From positions 1 to 37,427 of the forward strand of contig CAYHRJ010000005.1 in the NCBI GenBank assembly GCA_964359095.1: a stretch of 37,427 bases of DNA. Reading direction: 5' to 3'. Numbering within the stretch: the first letter of the stretch is position 1; the number at the start of each line of letters is the position of its first letter. The stretch is from JACRJW01 sp964359095 (GTDB lineage Bacteria; Patescibacteriota; Patescibacteriia; UBA9934; GWF2-40-263). The notes beneath the pieces were generated by a model. It saw nothing but the letters and a program-made list of their open reading frames with translations, was not told the origin of the DNA and made no database searches. Of this stretch, positions 23,675 through 30,752 are shown piece by piece. Position numbers and translations under genes: made by a program.

Positions 23675-23690
23675 ACAGGTACTATGATAA

Positions 23691-23715
23691 AAACCGTCCA
23701 GTTCGGACGGTTTTT
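23691..23715 (+). terminator. Intrinsic terminator of the HU gene
   Basis: Stem AAACCGTCC/GGACGGTTT with 5-nt loop AGTTC, continuing into a T-tract (23711-23715). The A-rich 5' side would also allow leftward termination. Confidence 0.85.
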
Positions 23716-23730
23716 GCTATAGAGACTTCC

Positions 23731-23913
23731 ATGAAACAAGGAAAAGCTATTTTCCAAACGATAGAAAAGAAAATTTTCATCCTCCATCCTGTTTCGTCTG
23801 ACCTCGCATATAAAGAAGAAATCCTCGGGATGCAACCGATGGTTATTTGTGAGGATCTGTCCCCTCATCGATTAGGAGAAGCTCGAGAGAAAAATACCAG
23901 ACCTGTTGTCTGA
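23731..23913 (+). CDS. Possible small protein, 60 aa
   Basis: Unrecognised and tentative. The frame encodes 60 residues with alternating hydrophobic positions (AIFQTIEKKIFILHPVSS) and a basic tail, no membrane segment. The support is a TGCTATAGA element (TATAGA 23718-23723) 8 nt before the ATG, the same extended -10/leaderless arrangement used by other genes here, although the sixth base is not T. A 65-residue minus-strand frame overlaps it and has no such signal. It lies between the HU terminator and the palindrome-flanked PaaX-like gene. Confidence 0.35.
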   Translation: MKQGKAIFQTIEKKIFILHPVSSDLAYKEEILGMQPMVICEDLSPHRLGEAREKNTRPVV

Positions 23914-23923
23914 TAGTCCGTTC

Positions 23924-23932
23924 TGATAAAAT
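23924..23932 (+). promoter_or_regulatory. Extended -10 promoter of the PaaX/Cas2-like gene
   Basis: TGATAAAAT (TAAAAT 23927-23932), with TTGTCT at 23906-23911 at a short 15-nt spacing. Predicted start near 23939 falls inside the 40-bp palindrome, so the mRNA would begin with most of the hairpin. Confidence 0.5.
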
Positions 23933-23933
23933 A

Positions 23934-23973
23934 AAGCGGACAGAATTTCGTATATACGAAATTCTGTCCGCTT
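23934..23973. repeat. 40-bp perfect palindrome abutting the PaaX/Cas2-like start codon
   Basis: Arms 23934-23953 and 23954-23973 are exact reverse complements with no spacer; the centre reads TTTCGTATATACGAAA and the outer part GCGGACAGAA. The last base is immediately before ATG 23974. It covers the expected transcription start, so it is a candidate autoregulatory operator and, in RNA, a long hairpin next to the AUG. A near copy is at 24544-24579. Confidence 0.92.
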
Positions 23974-24522
23974 ATGAAGGATCCAAAAAAGCAAGGTGAA
24001 AAAAGTTCTGTCAAAGGTCGAGAGATGATCACTCAGTTTTTAAAGGCGCTTGATTCTGCCACCACTGAGGCGACTGAGATGTTTAATCAGTGGGCCCTGC
24101 GTCGACCGTATCGCTTGGATCCTGAGGATCAGCTTGCTGAAGATCGCCTTGCAGAGCGACGGGCATTTCGAGAGAATTTAAGATATCTCAAACGCAAAAA
24201 ATTTATCAAGACAAAAAAGACCGAAGAAGGTTTGCTCTGTGAGTTGACAGATGAAGGCAGAACAGAGCTTCTCAGCAGGCTCGTTCGTGAAAGACCAAGC
24301 CTTCCTCATGGTGAGGTTTGTCTTGTTCTCTACGATGTTCCTACTGATGGGAATCTTGGTAGGGATGCATTGCGATATTTCCTAAAACGTATTGGGTTTA
24401 GTCAGGTGCAGAAAAGCGTTTGGTGTACAGATAAAGATGTGGTAGACGAGGTTCTCGAATTTGTGGCGTCGGCCAAGATTACTAAGTGGATTGAAGTCTA
24501 TCTTGCAAAAAAGAAGTCGTAA
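23974..24522 (+). CDS. PaaX-like protein: winged-helix domain fused to a Cas2-like ferredoxin fold
   Basis: 182 residues. Residues ~15-105 form a basic helix-rich winged-helix module (NLRYLKRKKFIKTKKTEEG, LCELTDEGRTELL). Residues ~113-180 match the Cas2-like PaaX C-terminal domain: VCLVLYDVPTDGNLGRDALR, FLKRIGFSQVQKSVWC, and a last strand KWIEVYLAKK. D121 occupies the position of the Cas2 metal-binding Asp. No cas1, other cas gene or CRISPR array is present, so it is an orphan. Known PaaX acts as a repressor; Cas2 and VapD relatives can be nucleases. The gene is bracketed by two nearly identical palindromes, one against its ATG and one 21 nt after its stop, which suggests it binds or processes them. 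Confidence 0.8.
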   Translation: MKDPKKQGEKSSVKGREMITQFLKALDSATTEATEMFNQWALRRPYRLDPEDQLAEDRLAERRAFRENLRYLKRKKFIKTKKTEEGLLCELTDEGRTELLSRLVRERPSLPHGEVCLVLYDVPTDGNLGRDALRYFLKRIGFSQVQKSVWCTDKDVVDEVLEFVASAKITKWIEVYLAKKKS

Positions 24523-24543
24523 GAACGAAAGGGAAATGCAGGG

Positions 24544-24586
24544 GCGGACAGAATTTCGTATATACGAAAAAGTGTCCGCATTTTTG
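24544..24586 (+). repeat. Imperfect second copy of the PaaX-associated palindrome, terminator-like
   Basis: 24544-24579 matches 23936-23971 at 33 of 36 positions. The first 26 bases are identical; three bases in the right arm differ (AAG for TTC), making a 3x3 internal loop between an 8-bp inner stem and a 7-bp outer stem. It is followed by ATTTTTG, so in RNA it could terminate the PaaX-like transcript. Confidence 0.85.
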
Positions 24587-24650
24587 TCGAGGAGGATTGG
24601 TAAAACTGAAAAGCAAGTTTTTGTAGAATTGAAATTGGATCAAAGTACAA

Positions 24651-24672
24651 AAAACAGCCCGTAGGCTGTTTT
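24651..24672 (-). terminator. Bidirectional intrinsic terminator, mainly for rpmB
   Basis: Stem AAAACAGCC/GGCTGTTTT with a 4-nt loop. On the minus strand the right arm runs into a TTTTTT tract just after the L28 stop codon; on the plus strand it is followed by TTTTGTTCT. Confidence 0.85.
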
Positions 24673-24675
24673 GTT

Positions 24676-24918
24676 CTAGGCGAGGCTTTCTTTTTTGAGT
24701 GCAGCGAGGTCGTAGGCCTTTCCTTCGCGATCCCATTTGCGCAGGGTTTTGAGGCCGCGGGTGGAGATCGTCACTGTGATGGTTTTGCCAGAGGCTGGAT
24801 CTTTCAGCCGCTTGTTTTGCAGATTGGGGAAAAGTTTGCGCTTCGTTTTCACGTTTGAGTGCGAAACGCTAAAGCCAGAAGTCGTCTTTTTACCAGTTAC
24901 AAGGCAGGATTTGGACAT
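24676..24918 (-). CDS. rpmB: 50S ribosomal protein L28
   Basis: 80 residues from ATG 24918, close to the usual 70-80. CLVTGKKTTSGFSVSHSNVK, TKRKLFPNLQNKR and the C-terminal TVTISTRGLKTLRKWDREG are L28 hallmarks; the SHSNVKTKR segment contacts 23S rRNA. CVxxC-type zinc ligands are not conserved, so this is a zinc-free version. The in-frame extension upstream to 25173 overlaps the divergent gene and its own promoter and is not used. Monocistronic, with a good promoter and terminator. Confidence 0.95.
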   Translation of the reverse strand: MSKSCLVTGKKTTSGFSVSHSNVKTKRKLFPNLQNKRLKDPASGKTITVTISTRGLKTLRKWDREGKAYDLAALKKESLA

Positions 24919-24943
24919 AAGTTTTTCAGTTAGTTTCGCCGGC

Positions 24944-24972
24944 AGTATAGATAGCCGCAGCTTTTTTGTCCA
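24944..24972 (-). promoter_or_regulatory. rpmB promoter
   Basis: Minus-strand TGGACA (24967-24972), 17-nt spacer, TATACT (24944-24949). The predicted leader is about 20 nt, lacking a Shine-Dalgarno sequence. Confidence 0.6.
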
Positions 24973-24980
24973 GGGCAGTG

Positions 24981-24989
24981 TGATAGACT
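24981..24989 (+). promoter_or_regulatory. Extended -10 promoter of the DUF7282-like gene
   Basis: TGATAGACT (TAGACT 24984-24989), ending 9 nt before ATG 24998; leaderless arrangement. It lies just upstream of the divergent rpmB -35. Confidence 0.5.
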
Positions 24990-24997
24990 TGTTTCGT

Positions 24998-25519
24998 ATG
25001 CCTGTGCCAAAGCTTTGGATTTTCTTTTTTCTTGGGATTGTGGGTTTGGTAATTGGGATTCTTGTAACACAGCCAGGAGTCTCTGACCAGACGGTCTCCC
25101 AACAGTCGATTTCAGTGGACGACACGCCTGGCACCACATTTTCGTCCATGCTTGAGAAAGGTGGCAATGCCATTTACGTGGAGGATCAGCTCTCAGGGAT
25201 ATCGTCAGTGCGGGTTGGATTTGTCGTGCTGGCCGCTCCTGGATTTGTGGTGATTTTCAGCGACCAGGATGGTGTCCCAGGGCAGGCAATCGGTCACTCA
25301 GATTGGTTAGAAGACGGTGGAGAGCATCTGATCGTGCCGCTCTATGAGACTCTGCAGGAAGACGAAGTGTACTACGCCGTGTTGTTTTTGGATGACGGCG
25401 ATGGGGAATTTGATGAACAGGAAGACACGCAAGCAATAGATTCAGAAGATTCTGTTGTGTTGATGTCCTTGCTCGCTCGCAAGGACGCTGTCCCTGAATC
25501 AGAAGCAATTTTACCGTGA
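24998..25519 (+). CDS. Membrane-anchored DUF7282-like extracytoplasmic protein
   Basis: 173 residues from ATG 24998. The N-terminal helix LWIFFFLGIVGLVIGILVTQ is a signal anchor without a lipobox. The rest is acidic: NAIYVEDQLSG, VRVGFVVLAAPGFVVIFSDQ, DGVPGQAIGHSDWLEDGGEH, and DDGDGEFDEQEDTQAID. The order of these segments, a strand with VVI, PGxxIGxS, L-x-x-G-x-H and a D-x-D-G-x-F loop, resembles DUF7282, best known from secreted archaeal proteins; the assignment is from memory. The D-rich loop may bind calcium. Function unknown. Confidence 0.65.
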   Translation: MPVPKLWIFFFLGIVGLVIGILVTQPGVSDQTVSQQSISVDDTPGTTFSSMLEKGGNAIYVEDQLSGISSVRVGFVVLAAPGFVVIFSDQDGVPGQAIGHSDWLEDGGEHLIVPLYETLQEDEVYYAVLFLDDGDGEFDEQEDTQAIDSEDSVVLMSLLARKDAVPESEAILP

Positions 25520-25522
25520 GTG

Positions 25523-25531
25523 TGATAAAAT
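25523..25531 (+). promoter_or_regulatory. Extended -10 promoter of the LOG-family operon
   Basis: TGATAAAAT (TAAAAT 25526-25531), ending 10 nt before ATG 25541. It is identical to the element before the PaaX-like gene. Confidence 0.55.
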
Positions 25532-25540
25532 GTCTTTACT

Positions 25541-26272
25541 ATGCCTGTCAAAAAAGTTTTCGCTCCATCAACAGAAAATGCTTTAAAAAATATCTGCCGT
25601 CTTCCCTTAGCTCCAGACGAATCGAAAAATCAGCCGGCGCGGTTGCATGAAATTACGTGGCGTATTTTTCGTATCATGGCAGAGTTTGTGGAAGGGTTTC
25701 AGTTTCTCTCGGAGTCCAGTCATGAGGTGACATTTTTTGGCTCTGCACGTTTTAAGCCGAGCAACAAGTGGTACAAGGAAGCGGAAAAGCTCGGGCGCTT
25801 GTTGGCGGAGTCTGGGTTCACGGTCATAACCGGTGGCGGACCTGGCATTATGGAAGCTGTAAATAAAGGCGCCAATAAAGCAGGAGGCCCATCAATCGGA
25901 CTCAATATTCAACTTCCAAACGAACAGCGCATCAACAAGTATGTCACAAGAGGACGTGCGTTTCATTATTTTTTTACACGCAAAGTGATGCTCGCCGCTT
26001 CTGCTCAAGCCTACGTCTATTTTCCTGGCGGGTTTGGAACGCTCGATGAATTTTTTGAGATCATCACGCTCATCGAAACAGGCAAGATGCAGAAGATTCC
26101 CGTGGTCTGTGTTGGAAAGGAATACTGGGAAGGACTCTTTGCGTGGCTAGAAGACGTTCCTCTTCGGATGGGAGCACTTACAAAAAAAGACCTGGCTCTT
26201 TTCACGGTGGTGGATACAGTGCAGGAAGCGTTTGAGATTGTGAAGACCTCTAAGGATCGTTCATTCTTCTAG
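25541..26272 (+). CDS. LOG family protein (TIGR00730-type nucleoside monophosphate phosphoribohydrolase)
   Basis: 243 residues, Rossmann-like fold. The two signature motifs are GGGPGIMEA (98-106) and PGGFGTLDE (162-170), with R147 and E167-type active-site positions in between. Members hydrolyse the N-glycosidic bond of (N6-modified) AMP to base plus ribose 5-phosphate; eukaryotic/plant LOG activates cytokinins, bacterial ones are often nucleotide salvage or PpnN-like enzymes. The N-terminal ~55 residues are extra relative to minimal LOG. First gene of an operon running to 30729. Confidence 0.9.
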   Translation: MPVKKVFAPSTENALKNICRLPLAPDESKNQPARLHEITWRIFRIMAEFVEGFQFLSESSHEVTFFGSARFKPSNKWYKEAEKLGRLLAESGFTVITGGGPGIMEAVNKGANKAGGPSIGLNIQLPNEQRINKYVTRGRAFHYFFTRKVMLAASAQAYVYFPGGFGTLDEFFEIITLIETGKMQKIPVVCVGKEYWEGLFAWLEDVPLRMGALTKKDLALFTVVDTVQEAFEIVKTSKDRSFF

Positions 26273-26275
26273 AGT

Positions 26276-27625
26276 ATGCCCAACCATTCTCACACGCTTA
26301 AAGAACGAAAGGCCTGGGTCGTGGACGTCAACATGGGTTACGGTCACAGTCGTGCCGCGTACGCACTCAAGGACATCTCTGGTGGCGAGGTGATTTCAGC
26401 CAACGACTATCGCGGCATTCCAGCAGAGGATAAAAAATTGTGGAACGAGAGTCGTAAGCTCTACGAGGCAATCTCTCGCCTAAAACCGCTGCCCATCGTT
26501 GGGGATTTTTTGTTTGAGGCGATGGACTACTGGCAACAGATTCCGAAGTTCTATCCAAGACGGGATTTGTCCGATCCCAACATCCAACTCAAGCAAATCT
26601 ATCGGATGATCAAAAAGGGTTTGGGAAAGCATCTCCTTCAAAAGTGTTCTTTGAATCCACTGCCGTTTGTAACGACCTTTTTTATCCCAGCCTTCGTGGC
26701 TGACTATTACAATTACCCAGGTGACATCTGGTGTGTGACCACTGACGCTGATGTTTCTCGCGCCTGGGCGCCTCTCAATCCTCACACAAGCAGGATTAAA
26801 TACTTGGCAAGCAACGGACGAGTGGTTGAGCGACTGAAATTGTATGGTGTGAGAGCAGAGCAGGTTTATCTTACGGGTTTTCCAATGCCTAAAGAACTCA
26901 TCGGAGGCTCGCAATCCACTATCACAAAAGATTTGCTGACGGAGAGACTTTGCAATCTTGATCCAAACGGGATTTTCCATGAACGGTATCGACGAACGCT
27001 CAAAGCAGAACTTGGACCGACTCGCTGTACGCGCACAACATTCTCGCATCCACTCACACTGACCTATTCGGTTGGTGGAGCTGGAGCACAGCGTCTCTTG
27101 GGTGTTCAAATTCTAGAAAGCTTGAAGTCTCGCATTGCCCGCCATGAGATTCGTCTGAATTTGGTTCCTGGACTCCGACCAGATATGATTGCCTACTACA
27201 AGGACGCTGTCTCAAAAGCTGGACTCAAAAAAGAATTGGGCGCATGGGTTGTGATTCCTGAGTTTAAAAGTCGTGCTGATTATTTTTCAGGATTCAACGA
27301 GTTGCTGAAGACCACTGATATCCTCTGGACCAAACCAAGTGAGCTTTCATTTTATTGTGGTTTGGGAATCGCTATCATCATGGCGCCACCGATTGGTTCA
27401 CAAGAAGACTTCAACCGCGTGTGGCTTGGGTACGTGGGAGGCGGTGTTTCGCAGAATGATCCTGCGTACGCCAGCGAATGGTTGTTTGATTGGATTCAAT
27501 CTGGTGGAGTTGCTCGTATGGCATGGAACGGTTACATTGAAGCTCCCACGCACGGAACGTACCGAATTGAGGATCTCGTTATGGGGAGAAAGAGTGAAAT
27601 AGAGGCGTTACCGTTAATCGTGTAA
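26276..27625 (+). CDS. GT-B glycosyltransferase, MGDG-synthase/MurG-like
   Basis: 449 residues. NMGYGHSRAAYALKD (19-33) matches the N-terminal glycine-rich loop of MGDG synthase-like GT28 enzymes. Further segments fit that superfamily: CVTTDADVSRAWAP, YLASNGRVVERLKLYGV, VYLTGFPMPKELI, a strand-loop TYSVGGAGAQ, and the nucleotide-sugar site TKPSELSFYCGLG with PPIGSQEDFNRVW. Length is within the range for processive diacylglycerol glycosyltransferases. It probably glycosylates a lipid on the cytoplasmic membrane face, but the acceptor is unknown. Gap of 3 nt to the LOG gene and 2 nt to the next gene. Confidence 0.7.
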   Translation: MPNHSHTLKERKAWVVDVNMGYGHSRAAYALKDISGGEVISANDYRGIPAEDKKLWNESRKLYEAISRLKPLPIVGDFLFEAMDYWQQIPKFYPRRDLSDPNIQLKQIYRMIKKGLGKHLLQKCSLNPLPFVTTFFIPAFVADYYNYPGDIWCVTTDADVSRAWAPLNPHTSRIKYLASNGRVVERLKLYGVRAEQVYLTGFPMPKELIGGSQSTITKDLLTERLCNLDPNGIFHERYRRTLKAELGPTRCTRTTFSHPLTLTYSVGGAGAQRLLGVQILESLKSRIARHEIRLNLVPGLRPDMIAYYKDAVSKAGLKKELGAWVVIPEFKSRADYFSGFNELLKTTDILWTKPSELSFYCGLGIAIIMAPPIGSQEDFNRVWLGYVGGGVSQNDPAYASEWLFDWIQSGGVARMAWNGYIEAPTHGTYRIEDLVMGRKSEIEALPLIV

Positions 27626-27627
27626 TT

Positions 27628-29211
27628 ATGGACAAAGCCCTCGAACATCTGTTAGGCACGATCGTCCAAATGCGTAAGGACGAAGAAGAAGCTCTCAAAG
27701 AAGTAGATGTAATTAAAGTCTCAGACACAGTGTCCGTGGCTGCTTCTGTGTATGAGACCGTGCGCAACACGCTTGAGTACGACGACGAACATTTACTCAG
27801 GCGCAATGCTATCCGTCGCATCATTAAGCGTCGTATCGACGATCACTCGGCGATGGATTCAGCATCAAAACTTCTTCAGGAACTTATTTGGGCCAGGTAT
27901 CTGCCAAATGGTCGCGTGCCTACCAAGATGATTGGGAAGATTGGAATGATTTTGGAAAAGTATCAGATGCTTTTTTCAACATTGGATGCGGAAAGCCCAG
28001 AAGGTCAGCGCGTCTATCCATGGCTCATGGACGTGCTTTCAGTTGAGGTGGAATATGCACTCGGACCACCTTGCATTGACGAGGCTCTTGCCTCCTATGC
28101 GTATCAGGAATTGAAAAAGCGAATGGATTGGCAGACACGGTTGGTTTCAGATGCAGATCGGGATCTTCAACTCTACATCGCGATTCATCGCAATGTGCTC
28201 AAGAGTAACCGGGCAACGCTGCGGTATCGCGTGCTTACGCTTTACTATCCTGGATGGAGAAAAGCCAAACAAGGGGAGGCTGTTGTCAAGGAAGTAGCGA
28301 TGAATTTGGTTAAGGTTGTTGACTCCGTGGAGAATCAGATCGATCACCCTGCTCAGGATGCAGTGTATCGATTTATTCGTCGACACGGTGTGGTGTTTCA
28401 TTTGCTCGCGGATATCGCTCGTGATAATCCAGAAGCGTTCGCACGTTCACTGCAAGCTGGGGACGTCGCAAGTATTGATACGGCCATCACAAAAGCTGCC
28501 AATGCGCGCTACGGAAATTTTCGTTCGAAGCTTATGCGAACGGTTGTGCGCGCAGCATTCTTTTTGCTTCTCACCAAATCGATCCTCGCTGTACTGGTGG
28601 AATTGCCTTACGAGTATTTTGTTCTCCACTCAACCGATTACGTTCCGCTCATGGTGAATATTCTCTTTCCACCGGTGTTGCTTGCGTTCATCGGAGTCAC
28701 TGTTCGGATTGCGAGAAAAGAAAATACAGCCAAGATTTTAGATGAGATTCACGGGATTCTTGGTGTTGGCGATGACTTTAGTCTTGTGTTTAAACGACGT
28801 CGTCCGTGGGAGAGGGGCGCGCTGTACTGGATTTTCAACGGGCTCTATGTTTTGGTCTTGTTTGTTACGCTTTCACTCATCATCGTGACGCTTCATTCCT
28901 TTAACTTTAACGCTCTTTCAATCGCCTTCTTCTTGTTCTTTTTGTCTTTGGTTGCCTACTTTGGTTTGCGCATTCGTAACACTCAACGTGAACTCGTCGT
29001 GCTTGAATCAACGCGTGGTTTCTTTGGAACGATTGTAGATATTCTCACGCTCCCGATTGTTCGCGCTGGACGCTGGGTTGCCTTGCGCGCACCACGGATA
29101 AACATCTTCCTGTTTTTCTTTGACTTTATTATCGAGGCGCCGTTTAAGGCGGCGATCGGGATTGTGGAAAGCTGGTTAGGATTTTTACGAGAAAAGCGAG
29201 ATGAGATTTAA
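27628..29211 (+). CDS. Large membrane protein of unknown function
   Basis: 527 residues, unrecognised. The first ~300 residues are soluble and helical with many charged residues (DALEHLLGT-type helices, KRRIDDHSAMDSASKLL). About five membrane segments follow, near residues 303-325, 338-357, 405-424, 430-449 and 485-510. It has no signal peptide, so the long N-terminal domain is cytoplasmic. Its 3' end overlaps the glycosidase gene by 11 nt. Its fixed position after the MGDG-synthase-like enzyme suggests joint function in the membrane; nothing in the sequence names the reaction. Confidence 0.65.
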   Translation: MDKALEHLLGTIVQMRKDEEEALKEVDVIKVSDTVSVAASVYETVRNTLEYDDEHLLRRNAIRRIIKRRIDDHSAMDSASKLLQELIWARYLPNGRVPTKMIGKIGMILEKYQMLFSTLDAESPEGQRVYPWLMDVLSVEVEYALGPPCIDEALASYAYQELKKRMDWQTRLVSDADRDLQLYIAIHRNVLKSNRATLRYRVLTLYYPGWRKAKQGEAVVKEVAMNLVKVVDSVENQIDHPAQDAVYRFIRRHGVVFHLLADIARDNPEAFARSLQAGDVASIDTAITKAANARYGNFRSKLMRTVVRAAFFLLLTKSILAVLVELPYEYFVLHSTDYVPLMVNILFPPVLLAFIGVTVRIARKENTAKILDEIHGILGVGDDFSLVFKRRRPWERGALYWIFNGLYVLVLFVTLSLIIVTLHSFNFNALSIAFFLFFLSLVAYFGLRIRNTQRELVVLESTRGFFGTIVDILTLPIVRAGRWVALRAPRINIFLFFFDFIIEAPFKAAIGIVESWLGFLREKRDEI

Positions 29212-30184
29212 CAGCGCGCTCATCCTCATTTTTTTGCTCGCGGTGGGGATTTTTACCTACGCCTGGGTTTGGGTAAATGAGAAGCCGATTGGTGAACCTG
29301 AGTACGGCATCACTTTTTCTTCTCACTATACGGACGAACTTGGGCTTGATATTGAGCAGACCTATTCAACACTTGTGATGGAGCTGGGAGTCTCAAACGT
29401 ACGCCTGCCGTTGTATTGGTCTGACATTGAAAAAGCACCTAGCGAGTTTGATTGGTCTGTATCCGATTCCCTTGTGGCTCTGTCTGAGTCTGAGGATGTC
29501 AATCTCACCGTTGTGGTAGGCATGAAAGTTCCGCGCTGGCCTGAGTGTTATGTGCCTGATTGGGCCGAGGGATTTGACGAAGATCATCAGCAACAGGCCG
29601 TGCTCTCGTTTATCAAAGAAGCGGTAAATCGTTATAAAGATTCTTCTGCCGTGGTTCGTTGGCAAGTGGAAAACGAACCGTTTTTTCCATACGGTGAGTG
29701 TCCGCTTATATCTATCGAGCAGTTTAAGCAACGAGTGGAACTTGTGAGGTCATTGGATGCGCGACCGATCATGGTGACGGTCAGTGGTGAGATTGGTCCG
29801 TGGCTTGAGTCGGCTCAGGCCGCAGACGTGCTTGGAATTTCCATGTATCGCCAAACGTGGAATGACCTATACGGTTATTTTGTCTATCCGATCAGTCCAG
29901 AATTTTATTTTGCACGCGCGACTCTGGTGCGTGACAACGTTGATGCCGTGATTGTCTCAGAACTTCAGGCTGAACCATGGTTTCCAGAGCCAATCCGAAG
30001 TAGACCTTTGACAGATTGGTACCACTATTTCACGGCCGAGATGTTTGAGACAAACGTGCGTTTTGCACAGGAGGCGGGACTTCCCGAGGTTTATCTTTGG
30101 GGCGCGGAGTGGTGGGTGGCGCTGCATAATGCAGGGGATGATCGACTGTGGCAAGTGGCAAAGGAAGTTTTTAGTAAGGAATGA
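29201..30184 (+). CDS. Membrane-anchored clan GH-A glycoside hydrolase-like protein
   Basis: 327 residues. The N-terminal signal anchor (SALILIFLLAVGIFTYAWVW) is followed by a (beta/alpha)8-type sequence: NVRLPLYWSDIEKAPSEFDW (the GH5/GH39-like first barrel segment), VRWQVENEPFFPYG with N158-E159-P160 (acid/base Glu after Asn, a clan A hallmark), and IVSELQAEPWFP with E254 as the likely nucleophile. It should face the outside of the cytoplasmic membrane. Clan membership is fairly clear; family and substrate are not. It might trim a surface glycan made by nearby transferases. Overlaps its neighbours on both sides. Confidence 0.78.
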   Translation: MRFNSALILIFLLAVGIFTYAWVWVNEKPIGEPEYGITFSSHYTDELGLDIEQTYSTLVMELGVSNVRLPLYWSDIEKAPSEFDWSVSDSLVALSESEDVNLTVVVGMKVPRWPECYVPDWAEGFDEDHQQQAVLSFIKEAVNRYKDSSAVVRWQVENEPFFPYGECPLISIEQFKQRVELVRSLDARPIMVTVSGEIGPWLESAQAADVLGISMYRQTWNDLYGYFVYPISPEFYFARATLVRDNVDAVIVSELQAEPWFPEPIRSRPLTDWYHYFTAEMFETNVRFAQEAGLPEVYLWGAEWWVALHNAGDDRLWQVAKEVFSKE

Positions 30185-30729
30185 TTCGTATGATTCAGAC
30201 GCTCGTCCTGATCGCCGCGATAATTGTCGAGATTCTCCTTTTCATTTCTCTTGGTGTTGTTGGGTATTTTTTGATTCTTGGAGCCTTGACTGTTCCTTGG
30301 GTTCGGACGCGGTCCTCCATTGCCAGAGAGATGCTGGAACTAGCCAAGTATCAGTCGCATGAACGCGTGCTTGATTTGGGTTCTGGGGACGGGACAATTG
30401 TTTTTGAAGCCGTTGCTCGAGGTGGAGGTGGAGTAGGAATCGAGCAGCTTGGACTCTTGGTGCACTATGCGCGTCTGAAAGCCATGTTACTTGGTTGTTC
30501 AGACCAGACGCAGTTTATCAGAGGGAACATCTATTCCGCCGCGTTGCCACAGGCGCAAGTTATTACCAGTTATCTTTTTCCTGCGGTGAACGTTCGTGTG
30601 GAACCAAGACTCAAAGAGCTGTTTCCTCCAGGGACACGTGTGGTGTCGCATGATTTTGCCTTTCCAACCCTGCGACTAATCGAAGAGCGCAAAGAGCGTG
30701 GGTACAATTTGTTCCTCTACGAAATTTGA
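30181..30729 (+). CDS. Membrane-anchored class I SAM-dependent methyltransferase
   Basis: 182 residues. Two N-terminal helices (TLVLIAAIIVEILLFI and GVVGYFLILGAL) precede a short methyltransferase domain: VLDLGSGDGTIVFEA (motif I), GVGIEQLG (motif II with acidic residue), FIRGNIYSAALPQAQVITSYLFPAVN and a C-terminal strand. Short cores of this type methylate lysine or lipid substrates near the membrane (FAM173/ATPSCKMT-like proteins share this layout). Start 30181 overlaps the glycosidase stop; ATG 30190 is an alternative. It is a paralogue of 36873-37421, also 182 residues. Confidence 0.82.
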   Translation: MIRMIQTLVLIAAIIVEILLFISLGVVGYFLILGALTVPWVRTRSSIAREMLELAKYQSHERVLDLGSGDGTIVFEAVARGGGGVGIEQLGLLVHYARLKAMLLGCSDQTQFIRGNIYSAALPQAQVITSYLFPAVNVRVEPRLKELFPPGTRVVSHDFAFPTLRLIEERKERGYNLFLYEI

Positions 30730-30733
30730 TTTC

Positions 30734-30742
30734 TGCTACAAT
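30734..30742 (+). promoter_or_regulatory. Extended -10 promoter of the DEDDy exonuclease gene
   Basis: TGCTACAAT (TACAAT 30737-30742), ending 11 nt before ATG 30753. No -35 needed; leaderless arrangement. Confidence 0.55.
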
Positions 30743-30752
30743 AGCACCCGTT

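Noticed and set aside
23671..23868. Minus-strand 65-aa frame after HU
   Set aside because: Ends in the HU terminator, has no promoter signal and competes with the slightly better supported plus-strand frame.
23974..24522. CRISPR adaptation gene cas2
   Set aside because: The Cas2-like domain is fused to an N-terminal winged helix, there is no cas1, effector or repeat-spacer array, and the flanking repeats are just two palindromes.
24737..24997. Long N-terminal extension of the DUF7282-like gene, and of rpmB on the other strand
   Set aside because: The extensions are antisense to the other gene and cross both promoters; family-typical starts are at 24998 and 24918.
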